Part shown: positions 38,393-46,692 of the stretch, piece by piece
Layout: every line of letters starts with the position of its first letter
Numbering within the stretch: the stretch's first letter is position 1
From: Peptoniphilus stercorisuis
GTDB lineage: Bacteria > Bacillota > Clostridia > Tissierellales > Peptoniphilaceae
NCBI RefSeq assembly: GCF_017874395.1
Contig: NZ_JAGGLJ010000008.1
Span: forward strand, 30,081-94,080
Reading direction: 5' to 3'
Length of the DNA stretch: 64,000 nucleotides
Notes under the pieces: model-generated
Told to the model about the DNA's origin: nothing
Databases searched by the model: none
Seen by the model: the letters and a program-made list of their open reading frames with translations, nothing else
Program-made: the position numbers and the translations under genes

Positions 38393-38626
38393 ATGAATTA
38401 TGAAGAAAAACTAAATTATTTAAAAAATAATTTAGAAGAATCTAAAGAAAAGAAGTATAAAGCAGAAGCTGCACTTGAACAACTAAATATTCAAAAGAAT
38501 AGCTTAATAGAAGATATAAAAAAAGAAGGTATTGAACCTGATGAATTAGAAAATGAAATAATAAAGTTGAAAAATGAAATAGAAGCATTATTTAAAGAAG
38601 CTGAAAATTTAATTCCGAGGGATTAA
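38393..38626 (+). CDS. 77-aa coiled-coil protein between the two SbcC halves
   Basis: Almost entirely heptad-like and charged (MNYEEKLNYLKNNLEESKEK, then KYKAEAALEQLNIQKN). It starts with its own ATG behind TGAGGTGAAAA and lies 3 bases after the zinc-hook half and 1 base before the C-terminal half. It could be a separated part of the returning coiled-coil arm, or a small assembly factor. There are no cysteines. It is real by context: tight spacing on both sides, with its own ribosome site. Confidence 0.75.
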   Translation: MNYEEKLNYLKNNLEESKEKKYKAEAALEQLNIQKNSLIEDIKKEGIEPDELENEIIKLKNEIEALFKEAENLIPRD

Positions 38627-38627
38627 A

Positions 38628-39284
38628 ATGAATGTTAAAGATTTAGATATATATATTAATCAATTAGATAAAGATATAAATATTGAAAAAGGAAAAAAAG
38701 AAGTTATTTCAAAGAATTTAAAGGAAGTATCTAAGGAAATAAATAACTTAGTAGAAGAGGAAGAATTATTAAGTAAAGTAATGATATTATTTCAAAAAAC
38801 ATCTGAATATGGAAGACTTCAAGCTAAGACTCAAATCGAAGAGTTAGTAACTAAATGTTTGCAATTTATATTTGAAAGTAATATTGAATTTCAAATTGAA
38901 ATAACAGAAAGCAGAAATATTCCACAAGCTGAGTTTTATGTAGTGTCACATTATAGTGATGGGTATTCTGTAAAGACAAAACCAGAGATAGCTCGTGGAG
39001 GGGGTGTAGTTGATATAATTTCAATTGCACTAAGGCTTGCCTTCATTCAGATACACAAACCTCAAATAGAGGGCCCTATCTTGTTAGATGAGCCTGGTAA
39101 ACATGTAAGTGATGATTATGTTTTCAACTTAGGTGAATTTTTAAAACAGGCTTCAAAAATGTTTAGAAGACAAATAATTATGGTAACTCATAATACTTAT
39201 TTATCTCAAATATGTGACAAATCACATACTATAAATATTAAAGATGGAATTAGTTTTTTGGAGAAAGTTGAGGAAGTATCTTAA
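38628..39284 (+). CDS. SbcC/Rad50-like ATPase, C-terminal half
   Basis: 218 aa. A short coiled coil (about 1-50), then the C-terminal ATPase lobe: the signature-like segment ARGGGVVD (122-129), Walker B ILLDEPGK (151-158) with the catalytic Glu, a HVSDD D-loop-like segment, and the H-loop MVTHN (His 188). These are the elements missing from the 481-aa protein. Together the two would make a full ATP-binding cassette, working with the SbcD-like nuclease. ATG behind CCGAGGG. Confidence 0.82.
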   Translation: MNVKDLDIYINQLDKDINIEKGKKEVISKNLKEVSKEINNLVEEEELLSKVMILFQKTSEYGRLQAKTQIEELVTKCLQFIFESNIEFQIEITESRNIPQAEFYVVSHYSDGYSVKTKPEIARGGGVVDIISIALRLAFIQIHKPQIEGPILLDEPGKHVSDDYVFNLGEFLKQASKMFRRQIIMVTHNTYLSQICDKSHTINIKDGISFLEKVEEVS

Positions 39285-39322
39285 ATTTAATAGGTCTTCC
39301 TATATACATATTTTTTGTAAGA

Positions 39323-39351
39323 TTGACTTATTTTTAAAAAAGATATAAAAT
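39323..39351 (+). promoter_or_regulatory. probable promoter of rny
   Basis: TTGACT (39323-39328), 17 bases, TAAAAT (39346-39351); TATAAA two bases earlier is an alternative -10. About 80 bases before the start. Confidence 0.5.
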
Positions 39352-39429
39352 AATTTTATACAAGTTTAAATATAAAATTTAAAATAAATAATTTGGAACT
39401 TGAAAATTTAATAGGGAGGTGTGTAACCG

Positions 39430-40971
39430 TTGCCAATTATGCTAAATGTATTGATTGTTATTATTTGCTGTTTAATCAGTGTAGCTATAGGTTATGCTGT
39501 TAGAAAATATATTGCAGAAGGTAAGCTTAATAATGCTGAAGAAATTGCAAGAAGAGTAGTAACAGATGCAGAACATGATGCTGAAACTAAGAAGAAAGAA
39601 TTATTAGTTGAAGCGAAAGAAGAAATTCATAGATTAAGATCTGAACATGATAATGAAATTAAAATTAGAAGAAACGAATTACAACAATTAGAACAAAGAG
39701 TTTTATCTAGAGAAGAATCTGTAGAAAGAAAATCTTTGCAATTAGAGAAAAAAGAAGAAAAATTAACTAACAAAATTGAAAATTTAAAAGAAAAAGACGA
39801 AAAAGCTGAAGCTTTAGTAGTTGAAAGAGAAGAAGAACTTCAAAAAATTGCAGGGTTAACTGCAGATGAAGGTAAGCAAATACTTTTATCTGAACTAGAA
39901 AAAGAAATAACTCAAGAATCTGCACTTATAATTAAAGAAAATGAAGCTAAAATTAAAGATGAGAGCAACAAGTATGCAAGAGAAGTAATTGCACAAGCAA
40001 TTCAAAGATATGCCGCTGATCAAGTTGCTGAGAGCACAGTATCTGTTGTAAATCTACCTAATGATGAAATGAAGGGTAGAATTATAGGAAGAGAAGGAAG
40101 AAATATAAGAGCTATTGAATCTCTAACAGGAGTAGATCTAATAATAGATGACACTCCAGAAGCAGTAGTACTTTCTTGTTTTGATCCTATAAGAAGAGAA
40201 GTAGCAAGAATAGCATTAGAAAGATTAGTTTCTGATGGAAGAATTCATCCAACAAAAATTGAAGAAACAATTGAAAAAGCAAGACATGAGGTTGATATAA
40301 CTATTAAAGAGTCTGGAGATCAAGCAGCCTATGATGCAGGAGTTCATGGAATTCATCCTGAACTTATAAAGTATCTAGGAAGACTTAAATTTAGAACTAG
40401 TTATGGACAAAATGTTTTAAAACACTCTGTTGAAGTTTCACATATTGCAGGAATGCTTGCAAGTGAAATTGGAGCAGATGTAAAAGTTGCTAAGCGTGCT
40501 GGACTTTTACATGATATAGGAAAAAGTATAGATCATGAAGTAGAAGGACCACATGTAGATATTGGTGTTGAACTTGCTCGTAAATATAGAGAATCTGAAG
40601 CTGTTATTCATGGAATAGAAGCTCATCATGGAGATGTTGAAGCACATTCAGTAGAAGCTGTATTAGTACAAGCTGCTGATGCTATAAGTGCTGCAAGACC
40701 TGGAGCAAGACGTGAAACAGTAGAAGCTTATATAAAGAGACTTGAAAAACTTGAAGAAATAGCTGATTCCTTTGATGGAATTGAAAAATCTTATGCAGTT
40801 CAAGCAGGTAGAGAAATTAGAATAATAGTAAAACCTGAAGATATTTCAGAATCTGAAATAATTATACTTGCAAGAGATATAGTTAAAAAAATTGAGTCTG
40901 AATTAGATTTCCCAGGACAAATCAAAGTTAATGTTGTTAGGGAAACAAGAGCAATTGATTATGCAAAATAA
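39430..40971 (+). CDS. rny: ribonuclease Y
   Basis: 513 aa, TTG start behind GGGAGGTG. The membrane-anchoring N-terminus ([18 protein letters not shown]) is followed by a long coiled coil (about 30-200). Next is the KH domain with [16 protein letters not shown], then the HD domain with [12 protein letters not shown] and [14 protein letters not shown]. It is the main endonuclease starting mRNA decay in many Firmicutes. It often follows recA; here the sbcD/sbcC genes are between. Confidence 0.96.
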   Translation: MPIMLNVLIVIICCLISVAIGYAVRKYIAEGKLNNAEEIARRVVTDAEHDAETKKKELLVEAKEEIHRLRSEHDNEIKIRRNELQQLEQRVLSREESVERKSLQLEKKEEKLTNKIENLKEKDEKAEALVVEREEELQKIAGLTADEGKQILLSELEKEITQESALIIKENEAKIKDESNKYAREVIAQAIQRYAADQVAESTVSVVNLPNDEMKGRIIGREGRNIRAIESLTGVDLIIDDTPEAVVLSCFDPIRREVARIALERLVSDGRIHPTKIEETIEKARHEVDITIKESGDQAAYDAGVHGIHPELIKYLGRLKFRTSYGQNVLKHSVEVSHIAGMLASEIGADVKVAKRAGLLHDIGKSIDHEVEGPHVDIGVELARKYRESEAVIHGIEAHHGDVEAHSVEAVLVQAADAISAARPGARRETVEAYIKRLEKLEEIADSFDGIEKSYAVQAGREIRIIVKPEDISESEIIILARDIVKKIESELDFPGQIKVNVVRETRAIDYAK

Positions 40972-40974
40972 ATT

Positions 40975-41003
40975 ATAACCTGCCATCTGGCAGGTTATTT
41001 TAA
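40975..41003 (+). terminator. intrinsic terminator after rny
   Basis: ATAACCTGCC ATCT GGCAGGTTAT, then TTTTAAT. Confidence 0.8.
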
Positions 41004-41031
41004 TATATAAAGAATAATAGAAGGTGATTTT

Positions 41032-41997
41032 TTGATAAAAAGTAATTTATTAGATGATTTTTTAGATTATATGAAATCTACAAGGGGTTCTTCGGAATCT
41101 ACTGTAAAAGAATATTATTATGACATTAGATTATTTCTAAGATTTTTAAAACAAAGAAGAGGTCTTGCAAAAGATATAGAATTTGATGATATATCAATAG
41201 AAGATATAGATATAGAACTTTTAAAATCAGTTAAAAAACAAGATATATATGCATTTAATGCCTTTTTAGAAAAAACTAGAAAAGTTTCAAATCGTTCTAA
41301 GTATAGAAAAATCTCATCTATTAGGACATTTTTTAATTATCTATCAGCAAAAGTTGACTTAATAGAATATAATCCAATAGAAAATATAGATATGCCTAAA
41401 CTTGAGAAAACTCTTCCTGAATATTTAGATTTAAATGAAGCTTTAAATTTATTAGATACAATTAAAAATACAAATAAAAAAGAAATATATAAGACTAGAG
41501 ACTATGCAATAGTTACTCTATTTTTAAACTGTGGAATGAGACTATCAGAACTATCTGGAATAAACTTAGATGACATATCAAATGATAATACACTTAGAGT
41601 ATTGGGTAAAGGTAATAAAGAAAGGACTATTTATTTAAATAATGCATGTCAAGATGCATTAGAAGATTATATGAAGAATAGACCTGATATAGAAAGCAAT
41701 GCTTTATTTTTATCAATGAGAAATAATAGAATGAGTAATAGGGCCATTCAACATATGATTGAAAAATATATAGTTGATACAGGATTAGATTCAAAAAAAT
41801 ATAGTGTTCATAAATTAAGGCATACAGCAGCAACTTTAATGTATCAATATGGTGGAGCAGATATAAGGTCATTACAAGAAATATTAGGTCATGAATCTAT
41901 AACTACAACTCAAATATATACTCATGTAAGAAGTGAACAACTTAAAAATACTGTAAATAGTAATCCTCTTGCTAATATAGGTGAAGATGAGGATTAG
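41032..41997 (+). CDS. tyrosine recombinase, XerC/XerD type
   Basis: 321 aa, TTG start behind GAAGGTGAT. N-terminal SAM-like core-binding domain (about 5-115), then the catalytic domain. The catalytic set is visible: Arg in NCGMRLSEL, Lys in GKGNKERT, HKLRHTAATL (His and Arg), GHESITTTQIYTHV (His and the Tyr nucleophile). Length and lack of phage neighbours favour a housekeeping Xer protein for dimer resolution. I cannot tell XerC from XerD. Confidence 0.88.
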   Translation: MIKSNLLDDFLDYMKSTRGSSESTVKEYYYDIRLFLRFLKQRRGLAKDIEFDDISIEDIDIELLKSVKKQDIYAFNAFLEKTRKVSNRSKYRKISSIRTFFNYLSAKVDLIEYNPIENIDMPKLEKTLPEYLDLNEALNLLDTIKNTNKKEIYKTRDYAIVTLFLNCGMRLSELSGINLDDISNDNTLRVLGKGNKERTIYLNNACQDALEDYMKNRPDIESNALFLSMRNNRMSNRAIQHMIEKYIVDTGLDSKKYSVHKLRHTAATLMYQYGGADIRSLQEILGHESITTTQIYTHVRSEQLKNTVNSNPLANIGEDED

Positions 41998-42042
41998 TTA
42001 TGCTGTTTTTTATTTAAATAACGTATAGGAGTGTATGTGTAA

Positions 42043-43293
42043 ATGAATAAAATTTCTGAACTTCAAACACAGTATAGTTCAATGTTCGATAAAAGAAAAA
42101 TTTGCTCTTATGATGTAGAACAAATTTTAGAACCAACACATTTAATAATGCATCAAAATTCAAGATTTTTATATTTTACAAAGGGAAAAGGAACAATAAA
42201 ACTAAATGGGAAATCTTATGAAATACTTCCTAATTCTTGTGTTGCAATCATCCCTTGGGAAATAAGTGAAGTTACAGAAGTATTAGAACCTCTTCAATTT
42301 ATAAAGGTTATTTATAATTTTAACTTTTTAAATGAAAATATAAAGGCTTCTTATAGTCCTTTAAGTGAAGAAATGAATTTTTTACAAGAACTCTCAGAAT
42401 GTCCAATAGTATATTGTGACAAGAAGGAAGCTGAAAATTTATCTATTATACTTAATGATATCAAAGAAGAAGTTGGAGTGGAGTCTTTACTTGATACAAA
42501 ACAGCATAAAATCTTATCAAATATATATATAACTAATAAAATTATAGAGTTTTTAATTCATTATATAAGGATTAAACATAAAACCAAGAATTTAGATTGT
42601 ATAGACAGTTCAAATATATCTCAAGAAGATAAATCATCTATTTTTAAATATTTATATTCACATTTAAGAGAAAAACAAACTCTAAAATCTATATCATCAT
42701 TATTCTATATATCAGAATCTACACTTTCTAATTATTGTGTAAGTATTACTGGAAATACTTTTCATGATCTATTAGATGAAATGCGTCTTGTAAAGACTAT
42801 GGATTTTTTAATGTATTCTGATTTTTCTCTAAACATGATAGCTGAAATTGTAGGTTTTGGCGATGCATCTCATTTGTCTAAATTTTTCACTAAAAGAATA
42901 GGTACCACTCCTAGAAAGTATAGAAAGATCAATCAAAATGTTGTCAATATTTTAAATTCAGAAGAAAAGAATATAACTTATGATTTAATTATGTATATTA
43001 AAAATAATTTTCTAGAAAATTTAGATGAAAAGTATTTATCTGAAAAATTTTCAATGTCTATTTCAGAAATAAATAAAATATTATTATTTAATGTAGAGAT
43101 GAATGTAGATGATTTTCTCAAGTATTTGAGAATAAATTATGCATGTAAGTTACTAAAAACTACCAATTATACCATATTGAATATTGCAATAATGGTTGGA
43201 TACAATAATGTAAAAACTTTTAACAACCACTTTTATTGCTTGAAAAAAATGAGACCAACTGACTTTAGAAGAGATGTAGAAATTCAAGTATAG
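42043..43293 (+). CDS. AraC-family regulator with two DNA-binding domains
   Basis: 416 aa. N-terminal cupin-like sensor (about 15-110, with KGKGTIKLNGKSYEILPNSC). First AraC/XylS domain at about 205-300, ending MIAEIVGFGDASHLSKFFTK, then TTPRKYRK. A second, more divergent AraC domain at about 315-412, with ILNIAIMVGYNNVKTFNNHF, then MRPTDFRR. Most family members have one such domain. It lies directly upstream of and codirectional with arcA, with 138 bases between. It is a candidate regulator of arginine catabolism. Confidence 0.85.
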   Translation: MNKISELQTQYSSMFDKRKICSYDVEQILEPTHLIMHQNSRFLYFTKGKGTIKLNGKSYEILPNSCVAIIPWEISEVTEVLEPLQFIKVIYNFNFLNENIKASYSPLSEEMNFLQELSECPIVYCDKKEAENLSIILNDIKEEVGVESLLDTKQHKILSNIYITNKIIEFLIHYIRIKHKTKNLDCIDSSNISQEDKSSIFKYLYSHLREKQTLKSISSLFYISESTLSNYCVSITGNTFHDLLDEMRLVKTMDFLMYSDFSLNMIAEIVGFGDASHLSKFFTKRIGTTPRKYRKINQNVVNILNSEEKNITYDLIMYIKNNFLENLDEKYLSEKFSMSISEINKILLFNVEMNVDDFLKYLRINYACKLLKTTNYTILNIAIMVGYNNVKTFNNHFYCLKKMRPTDFRRDVEIQV

Positions 43294-43369
43294 TCATCAA
43301 TTTTAAAAATTTAATGGATTATACAAAAATATTCATTGTATTTTCCCAGATTAAGAAATTATTTATGGG

Positions 43370-43407
43370 TATAATATTAATGTAAGAATATTTAGTAGAA
43401 TATATTA
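43370..43407 (+). promoter_or_regulatory. arcA promoter region with a repeated element
   Basis: TATAAT at 43370-43375 without a good -35, suggesting an activator. Downstream are two similar direct copies, AGAATATTTAGT and AGAATATATTAG, starting about 43386. They lie between the -10 and the arcA ribosome site and could be operator half-sites. The regulator is not known. Confidence 0.4.
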
Positions 43408-43431
43408 GTTTTAACAAGGAGGTTAAAAATA

Positions 43432-44652
43432 ATGTCTGTAATTAATGTAACTAGTGAAATTAAACCTTTAAAAAAAGTATTACTTCATAGGCCAGGAAAA
43501 GAATTATTAAATTTAACTCCTGAAACATTAGAAGAATTACTATTTGACGATATTCCATTTTTAAAAGTAGCTCAAGAAGAGCATGATGCTTTTGCTAAAA
43601 TCTTAAAAGATAATGGAGTAGAGGTAGTTTATCTAGAAGACTTAATGGCTGAAACACTAAAAGCTAATGAAGGTCTTAGAGAACAATTTTTAAAACAATT
43701 TATTAAAGAAGCAGGAATAAAAACAGAAAGATACCAAAAAATGATTTTTGATTTCTTTAATGCTATTAAAGATGATAAGGAATTAGTTCTAAAAACTATG
43801 GAAGGCGTTAACATTAACGAACTCAAAATCGAAAAATCTAACTCTTTAGTTGATTATATGAATGATTCAAATTCAATGATGATTTTAAATCCAATGCCTA
43901 ATCTTTATTTCACAAGAGATCCTTTTGCATCTGTTGGTGATGGAGTAGTTTTAAATAGAATGTATTCAGTAACTCGTAATAGAGAAACAATTTATGCTGA
44001 TTATATTTTCAAATATCATCCAGAATACAAAGGAAAAGTAGAATTACTTTATAATAGAGATCTTCCTTTCCATATTGAAGGTGGAGATGTGCTAAATATT
44101 AATGATAAAGTTCTTGCAATAGGTATTTCTCAAAGAACTGAAGCTGCAGCAATAGATCAACTTGCTAGAAATATTTTCTTTGAATCAAATTCAAAAGTAG
44201 AAGAAATACTTGCTTTTGATATACCAGTTACAAGAGCATTTATGCACTTAGATACTGTATTTACACAAATTGATACTGATAAATTTACAATTCATCCAGC
44301 AATTTTAGGAACATTAAGAGTATTTAAATTAACTAAAGAAAATGATGATGTTAAAGTTGTTGAAATGCATGATACTTTAGAACATGTTCTAGCAGAAGCA
44401 CTAGGTCATCCAGTAGATTTAATTCTATGTGGTGATGGTGATGCAATAGTAGCAGCTAGAGAACAATGGAATGATGGATCTAACACTTTATGTATTAGTC
44501 CTGGAACTATTGTAGTTTATGAAAGAAATGATGTAACAAATGAAGTTCTTAGAAAGAAAGGACTTAATCTTATTGAAATGCCAAGTGCAGAGTTATCAAG
44601 AGGACGTGGCGGCCCAAGATGTATGTCAATGCCTCTAGTAAGAGAAGACTAA
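43432..44652 (+). CDS. arcA: arginine deiminase
   Basis: 406 aa, family length. It hydrolyses arginine to citrulline and ammonia. Substrate and catalytic segments: NLYFTRDPFASVGDG (Asp), HIEGGDVL (Glu), MHLDTVFT (His), and the C-terminal GRGGPRCMSMP with the nucleophile Cys 397. AAGGAGG is 8 bases before the ATG. First gene of the arcA-arcB-arcC-antiporter operon. Confidence 0.98.
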   Translation: MSVINVTSEIKPLKKVLLHRPGKELLNLTPETLEELLFDDIPFLKVAQEEHDAFAKILKDNGVEVVYLEDLMAETLKANEGLREQFLKQFIKEAGIKTERYQKMIFDFFNAIKDDKELVLKTMEGVNINELKIEKSNSLVDYMNDSNSMMILNPMPNLYFTRDPFASVGDGVVLNRMYSVTRNRETIYADYIFKYHPEYKGKVELLYNRDLPFHIEGGDVLNINDKVLAIGISQRTEAAAIDQLARNIFFESNSKVEEILAFDIPVTRAFMHLDTVFTQIDTDKFTIHPAILGTLRVFKLTKENDDVKVVEMHDTLEHVLAEALGHPVDLILCGDGDAIVAAREQWNDGSNTLCISPGTIVVYERNDVTNEVLRKKGLNLIEMPSAELSRGRGGPRCMSMPLVRED

Positions 44653-44700
44653 TAGAAGAATTTTAAATATAAATTTAATATAGATGGAGTGATTAAGAAT

Positions 44701-45693
44701 ATGCCTATTAATTTACAAGGAAAGAGTTTTTTAAAACTTTTAGATTTTTCAACAGAAGAAATTTTATACCTTTTAGAATTATCTAAAGAATTTAAGAAAT
44801 TAAAACTAACAAGAACACCACATAGATATCTTGAAGGAAAAAATATAGTTTTATTATTTGAAAAAACATCAACAAGAACTCGTTGTTCCTTTGAAGTAGC
44901 TGGATATGATTTAGGTATGGGAGTAACATATCTAGAACCAGGTTCTTCTCAAATGGGACATAAAGAATCTATTGCAGATACAGCAAGAGTACTTGGAAGA
45001 TTTTATGATGGTATTGAATATAGAGGTTTCTCACAAGATCTTGTTCAAGAATTATCTGATAAGGCTGGAGTTCCTGTATGGAATGGTTTAACTGATGAAT
45101 TCCATCCTACTCAAATGCTTGCAGATATAATGACTATTGAAGAAAACTTCGGACGTCTTAAAGGACTTAACTTAACTTATATGGGAGATGCTAGAAACAA
45201 TGTAGCGAACTCATTAATGGTAGTAAGTGCAAAACTTGGAATAAACTTTACAGCTTGTGGACCTAAAGACTTAATGCCAAAAGCTGACTTAGTAGAAACT
45301 TGTAGAGAGCTTGCAAAAGAACATGGAAGTACAATTACTCTAACTGAAGATCCAAAAGAAGGAGCAAAAGATGCTCATGCAATTTATACTGATATTTGGG
45401 TTTCAATGGGTGAACCTGCTGATGTTTGGGCAGAAAGAATTAAACTTCTTGAACCTTATAGAGTAACACAAGAATTGATGGATTTAGGAGCTAAAGGATG
45501 TATTTTCCTTCACTGTCTACCATCTTTCCATGATACAAATACTAAAGTTGGTCAAGATATTGAAAAACAATTTGGAATTAAAGAAATGGAAGTTTCAGAT
45601 GAAGTATTTGAATCTCGTCAATCTAAGGTATTTGATGAAGCTGAAAATAGAATGCATACAATTAAAGCAGTTATGTATGCTACTTTAAAATAA
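44701..45693 (+). CDS. arcB: ornithine carbamoyltransferase (catabolic)
   Basis: 330 aa. It makes carbamoyl phosphate and ornithine from citrulline and phosphate in this operon. Carbamoyl-phosphate loop FEKTSTRTRCSFE (about 54-66), DEFHPTQMLAD, MGDARNNVANS, and HCLPSFHD with the catalytic Cys. The start is the ATG at 44701; the GTG at 44689 is part of the ribosome site GATGGAGTG. An exact 18-bp tandem duplication covers its stop codon. Confidence 0.97.
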   Translation: MPINLQGKSFLKLLDFSTEEILYLLELSKEFKKLKLTRTPHRYLEGKNIVLLFEKTSTRTRCSFEVAGYDLGMGVTYLEPGSSQMGHKESIADTARVLGRFYDGIEYRGFSQDLVQELSDKAGVPVWNGLTDEFHPTQMLADIMTIEENFGRLKGLNLTYMGDARNNVANSLMVVSAKLGINFTACGPKDLMPKADLVETCRELAKEHGSTITLTEDPKEGAKDAHAIYTDIWVSMGEPADVWAERIKLLEPYRVTQELMDLGAKGCIFLHCLPSFHDTNTKVGQDIEKQFGIKEMEVSDEVFESRQSKVFDEAENRMHTIKAVMYATLK

Positions 45694-45719
45694 AAATTAA
45701 ATTTAAAATAAAAATTAAA
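45684..45719 (+). repeat. 18-bp tandem duplication at the arcB end
   Basis: TTTAAAATAAAAATTAAA occurs twice head to tail (45684-45701, 45702-45719). The first copy contains the arcB stop. Confidence 0.85.
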
Positions 45720-45732
45720 ATTGAGGGATTTT

Positions 45733-46671
45733 ATGAGTAAAAGAATAGTAATAGCTCTTGGTGGTAATGCACTAGGAAATAGTCCAGAAGAACAGCTAGA
45801 ATTAGTTAAAAATACAGCAAAACCTATTGTTGATTTAGTTAAGGAAGGCTATGAAATTATGATTGGACATGGAAATGGCCCTCAAGTTGGTATGATTAAC
45901 CTTGCGATGGAATATGCATCGCAAGGTGATATCAATACACCTTATATGCCTTTTCCTGAATGTGGTGCTATGAGCCAAGGATATATAGGATATCATTTAC
46001 AACAAGCTATAGGAAATGAGTTAAAAAAACAAGGTATTGATAAAACTTGTGCAACTGTAGTTACACAAGTAGTAGTAGATAAAAATGATAATGCATTTAA
46101 AGATCCAACAAAACCAATAGGTTCTTTCTATTCAAAAGAAGAGTCTGAAGCTATTGCAAAAGAAAAAGGATATACTTTTGTAGAAGATGCAGGAAGAGGA
46201 TATAGAAGAGTGATTGCTTCACCAAAACCTGTTGAAATTGTTGAATCTAATGTAATTGAAAAAATTGTAGAAGAAGGAAATATTGTTATAACAGTTGGCG
46301 GTGGTGGAATACCAGTTATTGAAACTGAAAATGGACTTGAAGGAGTTCCAGCAGTTATTGATAAAGATTCATCAAGTGCTAAACTTGCAATGGATTTAGA
46401 AGCAGATATATTAGTAATACTAACAGCTGTTGAAAAAGTAGCAATTAATTTTAATAAACCAAATCAAGAAGAATTATCTTCAATGACACTTGAAGATGTA
46501 GAAAAATATATTAAAGAGGAACATTTCGCTAAAGGTTCGATGTTACCAAAGGTAGAGGCATGTAGAAATTTTGTTCAAAATAGCAAAAAAGATGCAGTAG
46601 CTATAATTACTTCTTTAGAAAAAGCTGCTGAAGCTATTAGTGGAGAAACTGGAACAGTAATTAAAAAATAG
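45733..46671 (+). CDS. arcC: carbamate kinase
   Basis: 312 aa, amino-acid-kinase fold. It makes ATP from carbamoyl phosphate, the energy-yielding step of the ADI pathway. ALGGNALG at the N-terminus, GHGNGPQVG (about 47-55), EDAGRGYRRVIASPKP and the C-terminal GSMLPKVEA match the family. The start is the ATG at 45733 behind TTGAGGGA rather than the upstream TTG at 45721. Confidence 0.97.
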   Translation: MSKRIVIALGGNALGNSPEEQLELVKNTAKPIVDLVKEGYEIMIGHGNGPQVGMINLAMEYASQGDINTPYMPFPECGAMSQGYIGYHLQQAIGNELKKQGIDKTCATVVTQVVVDKNDNAFKDPTKPIGSFYSKEESEAIAKEKGYTFVEDAGRGYRRVIASPKPVEIVESNVIEKIVEEGNIVITVGGGGIPVIETENGLEGVPAVIDKDSSSAKLAMDLEADILVILTAVEKVAINFNKPNQEELSSMTLEDVEKYIKEEHFAKGSMLPKVEACRNFVQNSKKDAVAIITSLEKAAEAISGETGTVIKK

Positions 46672-46692
46672 TACTAGAACAGGAGTGAGATA

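Noticed and set aside
41032..41997. Phage or integrative-element integrase
   Set aside because: No phage genes or attachment repeats are nearby, and its length and neighbours fit a housekeeping Xer recombinase.
43294..43431. A riboswitch or T-box before arcA
   Set aside because: No T-box or known aptamer core is visible in this short AT-rich leader.
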